64,000 nucleotides of DNA from Diphasiastrum complanatum. Its lineage: Eukaryota; Streptophyta; Lycopodiopsida; Lycopodiales; Lycopodiaceae. Below the pieces are notes generated by a model that worked only from the letters and a program-made list of their open reading frames with translations, did no database searches and was not told where the DNA came from. The position numbers and the translations under genes are program-made. How positions within the stretch are numbered: the stretch's first letter is position 1; every line of letters starts with the position of its first letter. The DNA is taken from NCBI GenBank assembly GCA_029204225.1, contig MU832112.1, forward strand, positions 22,800 through 86,799. Direction: 5' to 3'. This document shows, piece by piece, positions 1-10,859 of the stretch.

Positions 1-353
1 ACTATGTATTTCCATTAGCCATAGTGAAAAGATAGAAACTTTTTGGAGCCTCAAGGAGAAACTCGTCTTTTCTCTCATTGTATGATGACAGTGATTGATT
101 CCAATGAAACTCAGCTTTGACACACTCTAAACTCTGTCTACAGGCCGTACTATAGCCTCATTTTCACACGTGTGAAGTCATATTATAGTTTTTGATCAAT
201 GCTCTGATTGTCTCTACTTGTTTTCTATCAAGTTGCTAAACTAGATCTTGTTTTCTGATGACTAGTATCTGATAGATTGTTTTACAAGCACACAATCAAC
301 CTTGTAGATCATTCAAAAATCCATTTATGGTCCTTAGTACTGTACTTTTCACA
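1..353 (+). repeat. Copia family C 5' LTR, 3' part (cut by window edge)
   Basis: The sequence matches, in opposite orientation, the LTRs at 44,550-45,605 and 48,288-48,969. It ends in TTTTCACA directly before a primer-binding site, as the 3' end of a copia 5' LTR should. It holds the palindrome TTCACACGTGTGAA at 163-176, which recurs in other LTRs of this window and contains a CACGTG G-box core. The LTR start lies before the window. Promoter function of the U3 part is inferred from LTR biology, not seen. Confidence 0.85.
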
Positions 354-365
354 TGGTATCAGAGC
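354..365 (+). other. Primer-binding site of the family C element
   Basis: TGGTATCAGAGC starts immediately after the LTR end (...TTTTCACA). This is the usual plant copia minus-strand primer site, complementary to the 3' end of initiator methionine tRNA. It fixes the LTR/internal boundary and the + orientation of the element. Confidence 0.9.
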
Positions 366-711
366 CAAGTACAAGGCTATTGATCAGTGTTTGAAACTTA
401 TCCAGTTTTAGCAGGTTTTTGGTGCAAAAAGCTAGTATTGGAAGGGCGAGCTGGTATCCAGGATTTGGTGAGGGGATTTGATCCCAAACTTTTTCAGGAT
501 CAAAATCCGTACTGTTCACACGTGTGGGCAACTCTGAACTAGCATTTAAAACTCCATATTCATTGGATCACTATAATTTCATCTAGTGTCAATTTGATGT
601 AATTTTTGGTGCAAATCCTAAAATAAGCTACGAAGATCACTTGCCATTAATTAGTTTTGAATTTGTTTCATGAGAACTAATTAATCTAGGCTGATTTCAG
701 AACTTCTTAGG
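366..711 (+). other. Leader remnant; gag and protease absent
   Basis: Non-coding leader between the PBS and the integrase fragment. In complete copia elements of this window about 3 kb (leader, gag, protease, integrase N-terminus) occupy this interval. Here only about 350 bases remain. A second G-box palindrome, nearly the LTR one, lies at 515-528. The block around 684-700 (taattaatctaggctgattt) also occurs at the equivalent deletion junction of the family C element near 48,020-48,040. Confidence 0.6.
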
Positions 712-1538
712 ATGTTCATAGCTTTTCACATGAGTCTAATGGTGGTCAAATATTATGTAATCTTCATTGATGACTATTCTAGATATTGTTGGATGTACCT
801 CTTGTCTAGCAAATCTATGGTGTTTGATTCTTTTGTAAAGTTCAAGACTTTGGTAGAAAATCAACTTAGTACCAAGATTAAGGTATTAAGAAATGATAAT
901 GGAGGTGAATATATCTCCAATAAGCTCATTGACTTTTGTAGTTCTAATGGCATAAAGAGGGAGTTGTCATGTCCATACACCCCTCAACAAAATGGAGTGA
1001 GTGAGAGAAGAAATAGATCTCTTTGTGAGTGTGCTAAGGCCTTAACGCTAGATGCTTCTCTATCCAAACCATTTTGGGATGAAGCAATAACTTGTGCTAA
1101 TTATTTGTGCAATAGATTGCCAAACCAAGCCATTGGAGGAATCACACCATTTGAAGCTCTATTTGGAGAGAAGCCCAATCTCAAGGATCTCAAAGTTTTT
1201 GGATCCACTTGCTATGTACACCAATCCTTGGATAAGAGGAAGAAGGATGATGCAACATCCACCAAAGGCATCTTTTTGGGATATGGAGAGAATAGGAAGT
1301 CTTCAATCCCATCACTAGCAAGGTGATAGTGAGTAGGGATGTTATTTTTTATGAAGGACATGCTTGTGATTTGGATGATGCCAAGGATCATGCTAGGATG
1401 GAGGAGGAGCTTCCAAGTGAAGAAGAACTTGAGGATTCACCTCAAGATGGAAGAACTCCAAGAACTTCAAGAAGATCTACACGGGCAAGGACTGAGCCAT
1501 TGAGGCTCACCTATAATGGTCAAGGTGATCAACATTGA
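712..1538 (+). pseudogene. Copia integrase fragment, family C (truncated)
   Basis: Reads as the C-terminal two-thirds of a Ty1/copia integrase: the motifs FIDDYSRYCW, LRNDNGGEY (second catalytic Asp) and PQQNGVSERRNRS (catalytic Glu), then the GYxE...SRDVIF region and the proline/arginine-rich linker to RT ending in RLTYNG. The HHCC zinc finger and the first catalytic Asp are gone. A frameshift near 1,300-1,326 splits the reading into two ORFs (712-1326 and 1323-1538). Similarity stops at about 1,536; reverse transcriptase and RNase H are absent. It matches the integrase at 47,123-48,024 closely. It cannot encode a working enzyme. Confidence 0.9.
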
Positions 1539-1785
1539 ACTATAATTTAGGCTAATAGACAAATAGATATAGATAGTGTTGGGTAGTAATAGCCTGTTAA
1601 ATTTATAATGTGTATGTGTGTGAGATAGAGAAGAAAAAAAAAAAGAGAGAAAGAAAAGATGTGTGTGTGTGTGTGTGTGTGTTTAACATTTCGCATTGAT
1701 TTAGAATTTAAGATTATAGATAATTACGTAGTCTATGGTAGTAATAGATTGCTAGATTTATATTTATTTAGGACTAAGAATGATA

Positions 1786-1861
<76 letters not shown>

Positions 1862-1909
1862 GGGTGGAGAGAAGAGAGAAAGAACATTAATTAATCAAAA
1901 AGATTTCAA
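1539..1909. repeat. Gene-free stretch with GT and GA microsatellites
   Basis: AT-rich DNA with a (GT)n run at about 1,662-1,682 and an uninterrupted (GA)n run of about 70 bases at about 1,789-1,859. No gene is seen. Confidence 0.85.
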
Positions 1910-2813
1910 AACACAATATATTAAAAAATATAAACAAAATTATTTTTTGAAATAAAAGATAATTTCTTATTCCCAAAAATCATCGAGGTCATTTACATTT
2001 TTTTCCTTTTCTTGAGTAGCCACTATAGTTTCAAGTGGCACCTCTTCTACAATTTCCTTGACTATCGTAACCACATTATAATCTTGAACCAAGACATCAG
2101 CAAATTCTCCTGTATCGCCTACTTTTCCGCTAGCAGGAGGTTGGGGTTCCTTGGACAAGAGAATTATTGAGTCCTCACTATCTAAATTCTTTCCCATCTT
2201 AGATAGTTTATCTAGAAAAATTGAAAGAGATTTCATTTTTATTCTTACAAAATCAACTAAATTAGGATCTAAATCTACTGTAGCAACATGTCTGTCTTTC
2301 TGAACAGCACATGCGCTTGTGGTGCCGCTACCACTAGATAAATAAAAAATCCAATCAGTTGGGTGAGAAAAATATCAATTAAATGATTAATTAATTGTTG
2401 TGGCTTTTGGTAGGGACAAGCCACATAACCCGTCATTGGATTCTTCAGCTTCTTGGTCATGGCTGGATACTAATAAAAAATGGAGTTAGACATTCATTTC
2501 GGTTGCTCAAAGGATAAAGCCTCTAGCACTCTTCGAAATCTTGACAATTTAACCTGTCACAAGGGCTTCTTGAACTTTCATAAATAATTTATGCTTGTAT
2601 TTAAAAAGTGTAATTGTTAAAAATCCAACAAAATCATGAAAATCACTTTATTACAAAAAGTAACATGAAAACAAATATTTAAATTATGACTATTACTTTT
2701 GAAATTCTTTTTTCATTTATGCTAGAGAAAGTTGACCATTGGCAACTCTAGAAAGAACACTTATTATCAGCTCTGAAGAGCTAACCCCTTGCATGTTCTT
2801 CTACTCTGATATT
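1910..2813 (-). pseudogene. Decayed DNA methyltransferase gene fragment, copy 2
   Basis: On the minus strand this is a shortened copy of the gene at 9,244-12,289. In order it keeps the exon piece ending in a Leu/Ala-rich stretch (2,813 to about 2,690), an intron-like AT stretch, the KLFMKVQEAL-type exon start, then jumps to TKKLKNPMTGY...KPQQLINHLID and the SAM-binding loop SSGSGTT with downstream VDLDPNLVDF, and finally an acidic C-terminal tail (1,967-2,236). The stretch corresponding to about 10,870-11,790 of the other copy, including motif IV, is missing. Several frameshifts separate the pieces. GSGTT followed by a VDxD...R segment is typical of N4-cytosine/N6-adenine methyltransferases. 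The copy is dead; its role and origin are inferred only. Confidence 0.65.
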
Positions 2814-4886
2814 TTGCAGCAAACCTGGCCACTGGGAACGTGAATGTTTCAAGAAACAGAAGGAGATGGAACAAAGAAAAGACAAAGGGCAAGTGGAAAA
2901 TTACGCTGATCAACATCAATTTGATGATTATTATTATGAAAACAATTATACTGATCAACATCAATACGATGATGATCAATATGAAGATAATACAGGTGAG
3001 AGCTCAAAATTGTTCATTACAGCATTAATGACAAGTGATGAAACCAAGAATACCTGGTACATTAATAGTGGTGCATCCAAGCACATGACTTCAAGGAAAG
3101 AGTGGTTTTCAGAACTCAAGGAAACTCACAATGGTGATGAAGTTGGACAAGCCGATAGTAAAGGAGTTGGAGTGGTACCAGTGAAGTTAGCCAGCGGAAA
3201 GATAAAGCGGATAAGCAATGTGCAATATGTACCTGGCTTAGCTAACAATCTACTACCTGTTGGGATGATGGCTGATCCACAAGTCAAGGTTGAGTTTGAC
3301 AGCAACAAATGTCTTGTCAAAGACATCAAGAATCACTACAAAGTGATTGCTACATGAGCTAGAGTCAACGGGAATCGACTCTACAAATTAAATGCGAGAT
3401 CTTTTGCTCAAGCTATGGTAAGCATGGTTGATAGTCGAAGCGATATTTGCAATCAACGATTTGGTCATATTAGTGCTCAAAGTTTACAGATTCTCAAAAG
3501 ATGTAATCTAGTTATAGGATTGCCTGATATTTCTTTTGAAGGAGAAATTTGTGAAGGTTGCATTTTGGGAAAACAACACAGAGAGAGGTTTTCCAAAAGT
3601 GGAGCAAGGAGAGCCAGTGACATACTAGATTTTGTCCACAATGATCTATGTGGACCTATGCAGACTAGATCTCTTAGTGACTACTATTACTTTATCACCT
3701 TCATTGATGATTATAGCAGATGCATTTGGATTTATTTCATAAGCAAGAAATCAGATGGTTTTGCTAAGTTCAAGGAATTCAGGGAATTAGTTGAAAAGCA
3801 AACAGGATGTTGCATCAAAACTTTGAGATCTGATGGAGGTGGTGAGTATTTTTTGACAGAATTTATTGATTTCTTCAAAGATTAAGGGATCAAGAGACAG
3901 ACTACAATACCTTATTCACCACAGCAAAATGGAGTTGCAGAACGAAAGAACAGATCTATTGTTGAGATGGCCAGGGCGATGCTCAAAAGCAAGGGTATGC
4001 CAAACACCTTTTGGGCAGAAGCTTGTAGCACAGCTACGCACATCCTGAATCGGTGTCCTACAAAATCCGTGGAAGGTAAGACACCTCATGAAGCTGTTAC
4101 CGGAAAGAAACCTAATATTTCTCATTTGAGAGTATTTGGTTGTGATGCTTATGCTCATATTCCTGATGAGAAACGAAGGAAGTTGAATGCAAAAGCTATC
4201 AAGTGTATTTTCTATGGATATGATGAGAAGGCCAAGGCATACATGATGTATGACACAAGTGAACAGAAGCTTGTAATTTTTAGAGATGTTATGTTTGACG
4301 AGATGGGCCAAGGTGAACAATCTGAAGTAATCACTGAACCTTTTGATGAGGGAGCGAAAGTACAGGTCAAGAAGGAAGTGGATTTTGCTATAGAAAATCC
4401 ATTGGACAAAGGCAAGCCTGATGCTGAAATTCCCAAGAGAGTACCTTAATGGTACTTATCAGTCACAGATGGTGCAAAGAAGGGAGATACTCCCGAATCT
4501 AGTGAGCAGGGAGAGCTTAGAAGATCAAGTAGAAATCGAAAACCTCCTGCAAGATTAGAGATGAATCTAGCCCTAATGGGTTTTGTGCTCAAGGCTCAAG
4601 AACCAAAAACTTTTGATAAAGCAAAGGAGCACGAGGAGTAGCGTGAAACAGAAATGGAAGCTATATCACAAAATAGGACTTGGAACTTGGTTGAGCTACC
4701 GGATGGTAAGATGCCTATCACTTGCAAATGGATATACAAGATCAAATATGGAGCTGATGGAAAACTCAACAAATACAAAGCACGGTTGGTTGCAAGAGGA
4801 TTTTAGCAGTAGGAAGGTATTGATTTTGAGAAAACCTTCGCACCCGTAGCTAAGATGGTAACTATACGTTTTGTCATTGCTATTTC
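2814..4886 (+). pseudogene. Copia gag-pol pseudogene, family D
   Basis: One reading frame runs from a gag zinc knuckle (KPGHWERECFKK, first Cys already lost at the junction) through protease, integrase and the start of reverse transcriptase, with in-frame stops near 3,355, 3,884, 4,447, 4,639 and 4,803. The protease site reads INSGASKHM where DSGAS is expected, so the catalytic Asp is replaced by Asn. Integrase shows the GH...CEGC zinc finger, HNDLCGP, LRSDGGGEY and PQQNGVAERKNRS. RT begins (CKWIYKIKYGADG, FAPVAKMVTIR) and stops at about 4,886. No LTR of this family is seen nearby. It abuts the methyltransferase relic at 2,813, so one inserted into or replaced the other. Old and non-functional. 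Confidence 0.92.
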
Positions 4887-4895
4887 TACTTTCTA

Positions 4896-5012
4896 TGTAG
4901 GTGAAGCAATTCAAAAGCAGGAATGGATCCAAGCCATGGATCATGAGCAACAAGCACTCATCAGGAAGAACACTTGGAGGTTGGTGGAACTTCCAAAAGA
5001 CAAGAAAGAAAT
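4896..5012 (+). pseudogene. Copia family A scrap (linker/RT N-terminus)
   Basis: Matches the stretch at about 35,646-35,760 of the complete family A element (motifs GEAIQK.EWIQAMDHE, NTWRLVELPKDKK). It joins family D directly, and its matching position in a normal element lies upstream of where family D stopped, so this is a chimeric junction rather than a continuous gene. It ends where the CACTA-like sequence begins. Confidence 0.8.
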
Positions 5013-5029
5013 CTTTTTTTAGAAGCCAA

Positions 5030-5348
5030 AACATGTAATCATCGACACAGATTGTTGATCTGTATGTCAAAATTCGACACAGCTAAAATTGTGTCGGATT
5101 TTGACATCCTACTAGGATGCCACCTCAGTGAAAGTTTGCCACATGGCACCCATGTCGGATGTCGAAATTCATATATTTAAACTGTCGAATTACGACATGC
5201 AATTTCAAAATATTTTCCCGCCAGCTACCGGAGTTTACAGGGGTTCAATAGGGATGTCAGATAGCGACATGTCGATTTTTGACATTTTATGATATTTCTC
5301 AAAATCCATCGCAACCACATGTCGGAATGAGCGCGTTTTGTAGTAGTG
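5030..5348. mobile_element. Terminal region of a CACTA (En/Spm) transposon
   Basis: The stretch ends in GCGTTTTGTAGTAGTG, the reverse complement of CACTACTACAAAACGC, a classic plant CACTA terminus. The preceding 300 bases are rich in short direct and inverted copies of a GTCGGA/GTCGAA-type motif, as expected of the subterminal repeats that bind TnpA-type protein. No opposite terminus or 3-bp target duplication could be identified, so this may be a solo end or the end of a rearranged element. Similar motif-rich DNA lies at 57,200-58,110. Confidence 0.7.
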
Positions 5349-6042
5349 TGTTTCATTGCTGATTAGTGTATCCGACTTATCGGCCAGACCGATCTATTGA
5401 TTTGTGCACCTAATTAAGTAGTTCAGACAAACATAGTTCCGTTGCATCAGTAAAAGAGAAACTTACAAATGTCTCAACACAATCTAAATGTAGTCCGACA
5501 ATTCAACAACAAACTGTCGCTCATTGAAATGAACGATCGGCCATATATTTAGACTACACGAGTATCCGTATGCAAGATTCAAAGTATCGATTCGCAACAA
5601 CACATAGCATGCTTTAGGATGTGTAAGAACAATTATAGATCAATATAATGAAACAATGATTCCGAATGTTTTCATCACGATTAAGTTCCAAAAAATCGAT
5701 TATTCAATCACACAGACAATCAAATAACTAATGAGTTTCAAGACAACTTTAGCAGTGAATTTACGGTTGCACACTTATAGCAATATCAAGGCTAAAGAGT
5801 TGTCTAACCATAGTTATCATCATGAGCACATCTGACAAATCGAGGCTTACCAACTGTTAGAAATAGAAGAACTTAGCAAGCAGAAAGCTTCTGAAAGCAA
5901 AGTAAGGAAAACTTGAAGACTCAAACTCTCTCTGTGATCTCTTGAAAAACTTGGTAATTGTATTGAAGCATATGTGAAGTACATATAGGGTGTGAGTGCA
6001 AAAGTGCGCAACTCTTTAACAACCAATGTCGCTTCTTATTTG
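5349..6042. other. No gene recognised
   Basis: No coding similarity on either strand. The last 190 bases before the copia fragment (about 5,850-6,042) look like the end of another repeat or LTR, but no terminal CA/TG with primer site was found. Confidence 0.5.
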
Positions 6043-8175
6043 ATGCCTTTGAGTCCTCCTTGAAAGTTGCTTTGGAGTGGCATCTCCACCTTCATCCAAG
6101 AAATCTTGCACATCATGATGATTAGTAGGCACATCAACATTATCATCAATATTGACAACATTGGAAGCCTTCTCTTCATGAAAGATGACATCCCTACTTA
6201 TGACAACTTTTTTCGTAGAAGGAATGTACACTTTGTAAGCCTTGCTTACTTCACTATAGCCAACAAACACACCCTTCTTTGATGAAGGATCTTCTTTAGT
6301 TCTATCATCAAGAGTGATGTTGACAAAACACATACAACCCAAAATCCTACAATGCTTGACACTCGGCCTCCTACCATAGAGGACCTCAAAGAGAGTCTTA
6401 ACAAAGAAGCACTTGTCTTCCTGTTACATAGATAAGTAGCACATGCTAAAGCTTCCCCCCAATAGGACTTAGCAAGATTAGAATGTAGTCTCATTGCCTT
6501 GGCACATTCACAAAGGGTTCTATTCTTCCTTTTTGCCACTCCATTCTGTTGTGGAGTCCTATAACTAGAGTACTCTCTCTTAATCTCATGTGCTATGCAA
6601 AAATCTTTGAGCTTATTTGAAGTGTATTCCCCTCCATAATCTGATCTCAAGAATTTGATCTTTGTATTGAATTGCTTTTCCACTTCATTCTTAAACTTGA
6701 CAAATGTAGCAAACACTTCATCCTTGGTTTTAAGAAGATAGACCCAAGTATACCTACTAAAGTCATCAATAAAAGTTGCATACATTTTTGCCCCACCATT
6801 GCTAGTTGTACTAAAAGAATGAAGATCCGAATGCACAAGTTGAAAAGCTTCTTTAGATCTAGAAGTAGATCTAGTATAAGCAAGTCTATGAGATTTGGAA
6901 AAGGCACAATGTTCACAAAATGTATTATTTGCAACAAGACTTTTAGGGAGGCCAAGAGCATGCTCTTTCTTTGCCATTACCTCCAAATATTTGAAGTTGG
7001 AATGGCCCAACCTCTTATGCTAAATTTTTTGGTTTGTCAATTGTTCCCTAGCCATACATCCTTCATTCTTAGAGATCACACATGCATCAAGTATGAAAAA
7101 ATTACCATGGCTTCTTTCTTTAGCAATCAAGGATCCACACTTATCAAAAAAGCATTTCCAATGAATTCAACATCAATCCCCTTGTCAATCATTTGACTAA
7201 CACTAGGCAAGTTCTTAGTGATTGAAGGAATGTACAATACATTTTCAAGATTAGCTTTCCTATTTGTTGAAAGAGAAATAGGAATTGTGCCTATTCCTTT
7301 GATGTCACCTTGACCATCATTTGCAGTATAGATGATGTTGCTCTCTCCCTCACAAGACAATAAGGATGAAAAGTATTTCTTATGTCTTGTCATGTGAGAT
7401 GAGGCTCCACTATCAATCCACCAAGGATCATTCCCATCTATATGTGCAAGTAAATTTGAAGTCATAACAAGAGATTCAGAAATGCTATCCTCTTCTTCAT
7501 CTATTGCTAGATTTCCTTGCCTCTCACCTGACTTATCTTTCTTTCTAAAAGAAGTAGAAGAGGAGGAGGAAGAGTGATCATCATGATCCAAGTTACCATC
7601 TTCGGACCATTTCCCTTTGCCTTTACCTTTGCCTTTTACTTTGCCTTTTGTGAAGAAAGCCTCTTCACCTCCACCTTGCAAAGATGCACCATCAAGCTTT
7701 GATTGCAACCTATTTTCTTCAGCCAATAAGATTTCCTGCAAGTCAACCACACTTGGCAAGACTCTTTGAATGGCAAAACTATGCACAAGGTTAGCATGTT
7801 CATCTAGCAAACCATTCAATATAACTTGGACTATTTCACCAAATTTTATGCTTTCATCAATGCATGATAGATCATCACTTGACTTAACCCTCAAGACAAA
7901 TGCATGAGCACTTTCTCCCTCTCTTTGTCTACTAGAAAATATTTGCCTCCTTAGGGTCAATACCCTAGATGTGGACTTTGATTCAAAGAGCTTCTTCAAG
8001 GCATTCCATGCCTCACTTGCACTTTGACTTTTACCAACTTCCTTGAAAAGTTCATTGGTAACATTCATTTTAATGATATGAAGAGCCCTTTTAGCCTTCT
8101 TATCAAACCTTTTCTTGCTCTTGAACTATGGGTGGTCTCTCTTCAGTTCCTGCAACTATGTCCATGAGTTCATTC
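6043..8175 (-). pseudogene. Copia family A gag-pol pseudogene (gag to integrase)
   Basis: The minus strand follows the polyprotein at 33,250 closely: gag (RRQIFSSRQREGESAHAF), protease (WWIDSGASSHMT, catalytic Asp kept), integrase (LRSDYGGEY, PQQNGVAKRKNRT) and GVFVGY...SRDVIFHEE, ending at about 6,043 before RT. Three defects stand out. The CCHC zinc knuckle found in the complete element is missing, the flanking sequence being joined in frame. The protease-integrase linker and zinc finger are disrupted near 7,010-7,130. The integrase is frameshifted near 6,250-6,340. The gag start is also lost: similarity ends at about 8,175, next to an unrelated repeat. No LTR is attached. Confidence 0.92.
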
Positions 8176-8181
8176 GTTGCC

Positions 8182-8274
8182 ACATTTGCTTAGTATAAAT
8201 ATATCTTCATATTTTTATAGTTTTAAGAAGCATCGAAGCTTTTTGATTAATAGATCATCTAGCATTGAATAGTT

Positions 8275-8362
<88 letters not shown>

Positions 8363-8706
8363 CCTGCGAGCTTGAACACTCCTGAGCATTCTAGCTCACT
8401 TTTTTGAGTTGTTTAGAGATTGCTATTGCAGTTATTGCTTATCAACATTACGCTTAATTCAGACTTTCATTTTAGCTGTTCAGAGATAGCTTAGAGTACG
8501 CGGCTTCGATCCACAACTTATTGTACTCATTTACTTCTGTTTTGCTTTCATACTAAATCAATACTATCTTCTTATTGCATTCAGGTTCGTCTAAGAATGT
8601 ATGCGTTGCTTCAGTTCTTCGCGACTAATTATTTGGCTGATAATTCAATGCATCACTGTTTGGATACGTAATTATTGTAGTACTGATGATTTCAAAATTA
8701 GTTACT
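8182..8706 (+). repeat. 0.5-kb dispersed repeat, copy 1 (inverted at 26,812-27,266)
   Basis: Begins near a TATA-like ATTTGCTTAGTATAAATA, runs through a CT microsatellite, and ends ...GATTTCAAAATTAGTTACT. The same sequence, with only a short microsatellite, occurs in reverse at 26,812-27,266. The TATA-like box near one end and a TTGCATTCAG/GT splice-like junction near the other suggest an LTR or promoter-plus-leader segment, but no TG...CA ends or primer site were found. In both copies a decayed unknown gene follows downstream in the same orientation. Confidence 0.7.
8277..8359. repeat. (CT)n microsatellite
   Basis: About 83 bases of uninterrupted CT dinucleotide inside the 0.5-kb repeat. The partner copy has only about nine GA units at the same place (27,157-27,174), so the tract expanded or contracted after duplication. 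Confidence 0.98.
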
Positions 8707-9243
8707 ATAAGATCGAACGTGATTTCTATCACTATTGTTTTGTTCAAAATTGATAGGCGTAGTTATGCATGAAGAAAGAAGAAGATAGTTTCTTCCGCTG
8801 CGCACGATAATTTTTCTTTCTTGTCGTTCAAATTCTTTTTATTCGAATCTTATTTGACCTATCTTTCATAAACTTCTTTCCAACACCCACGAGGTCGGCG
8901 GATTGAACCACTTAACTCGATTCCAGTGCAAACTCTAGGTTGGCGTGAGGCCTGAGGCAGGAGTCCAAGAAAAAAAATGCACAAACTCCAAGTTGGCGTG
9001 TGGTGTGAGGCGGGTCTCCCAGAAAAAAAATTATTTAAGGACCCTAGTCAGAGCATAACTCACTTCATTTGCAAATTTTGAAGCACAAACCACAGATTCC
9101 TATAGTTATTTGCTATCAAATCTTACTTTGATAAAGCTCTTGTGACTTTGGTATGTAATGATAAATCATGATTTGAATAATGTTTATTGACATGTGTTCT
9201 ATGCTTAGCATAGTGTCTAACTAATTTTAAAATTTCTAGCAAC
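8707..9243. other. Gap with a 76-bp segment shared with 27,414-27,489
   Basis: Positions 8,711-8,786 match 27,414-27,489 in the same orientation almost exactly, although the neighbouring 0.5-kb repeats are inverted relative to each other. A short partial duplication (caaactc..ttggcgtg.ggcctgaggc) lies at about 8,928-9,020. A palindrome ATGCTTAGCAT lies at about 9,200-9,213. No gene is recognised. Confidence 0.55.
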
Positions 9244-10638
9244 TTGCAAGAAAAAGATCTCTTATTGAAATTGAGTAGTCCTATGCTGAGCATAACTTAT
9301 ATAAACTTCTTTGCTCATTATGCTATAAACCTGTATTTTGTTTGTGTTCAGAGCATGAAGCAATGCATAAAATTAGTGCTAGCTGCTATTGCGGAGAGGA
9401 AAGATCTGGTATATTCATTATGGAGTGCTAAATCTGTATCTATGGGACCTCGCAAGCCTACTTCTACCACTGCTTAGGTCACAAAACCCACTATTGAAAA
9501 TGCCAAGGCCACCGTAAGTGCCAGTCACCCAAAAAAAAAAAGGATCACACAATATTTCTGAATCCTCACCCATGAGACCCAAGTCCCGCCCAAAGACCAT
9601 GGCTACACATCGCCATAAGACCATTCCTTCAGCTGGAAGCAAGAAACATGTATCTGGACCCGCTATGTCTTTACTTGGTGCTTCCATCCGCCCCCTCCAA
9701 GACACCTCTGAAATTGCTGAATTAAGAGATGAAATTCATAAAACAAAACAAATTAGAGAAACAACTTCAATTTTGGATATAGAGCAATGTGATAGGCCCC
9801 ATGTTGATCCAATAACTGGAGATAGGCCAATGGAAGAAAGAGAACCTAACGAAACACATGTACATAGTCTTAAAATAAAATTTAAAGACCATACCCAGGC
9901 CATTGCAACGCCTTTTGTTGTTTTGGTTGACCTCTCGGAATGCAACGATGTTGCAAATTTTGATTTTTCAGTTTTAGATTCATTTTTTTGTTCTTGGGAG
10001 CATACATAGTTTACAGGCCTGAAAACAATTATCCCAAAAATATCTTCATATTCCCTCTTTTTGAATTGTTAGTGCCATTGCATTTGTTGGCCTGATAGTG
10101 GATGAAGCAAAATTGCTCGTCCGGGATCATAATATTGATCAAGACTAACCTAGGAAAATGACCGTAATACAAGGAATTTGATTTTTTCACAAAGAATATA
10201 TGAGAGTCTCCAAAGTTGGAGATGTGAATCAATTGGAGTCGCTTTCCGTAGTGGCTAGGTATTTTTTTTTATGTTTGGCTTGGAATGCTCTGTTCAAAAT
10301 TTATGTTAGTAGACTCAAATTTTGAGATTTATTTTAATATTTCTTAAACTGCTTTTAAATAATTAAAATCTCTTTTGATTTTAGCTATGGGCCCTTGTCG
10401 ATAAAACTTTTGACAAGTGGAAAATTTTTCAATTAAAAGGCCAACCTGCTCAGGGTGCCTCAAAAGGAAAAAAGAAAGTTGTTGTCTCTCAAACTCTGAA
10501 GCCAATCCCTACACAAATGGGAATATCAGAGTGGAAGAACATGCAAGGGATTAGCTCGTCGGAGCTAATAATAAGTGTTCTTTCTAGAGTTGCAGATGGT
10601 CAACTCTCCCTTGCAGAAATGGGGAAGGAATTTCAGAG

Positions 10639-10743
10639 GTAATATTCATGATTTAAATGTTTCTTTTCAAGTTTTTTTTTTTTTTATAAAATGATTCTCA
10701 AGATTTAGCAAGATTTCTAACAATTACTTTTTTTTAAATGCAG
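10639..10743 (+). other. Probable intron of the methyltransferase-like gene
   Basis: Starts GTAATATT after an AG, is AT-rich with a T-run before the end, and ends ...TTTAAATGCAG. Coding similarity between the two gene copies is interrupted here in the same way on the minus strand at about 2,600-2,690. This fits a spliceosomal intron and argues for a eukaryotic gene rather than bacterial contamination. Confidence 0.6.
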
Positions 10744-10859
10744 ACATAAGCTGTTTATGAAAGTTCAAGAAGCCCTTGTGATAGGGTTAAACTGTCAGGA
10801 TTTCGAAGAGTGCCAAAGGCTCTATCCTTTTTGAGCAGCCGAAACGAGGCTTTAAGTCC

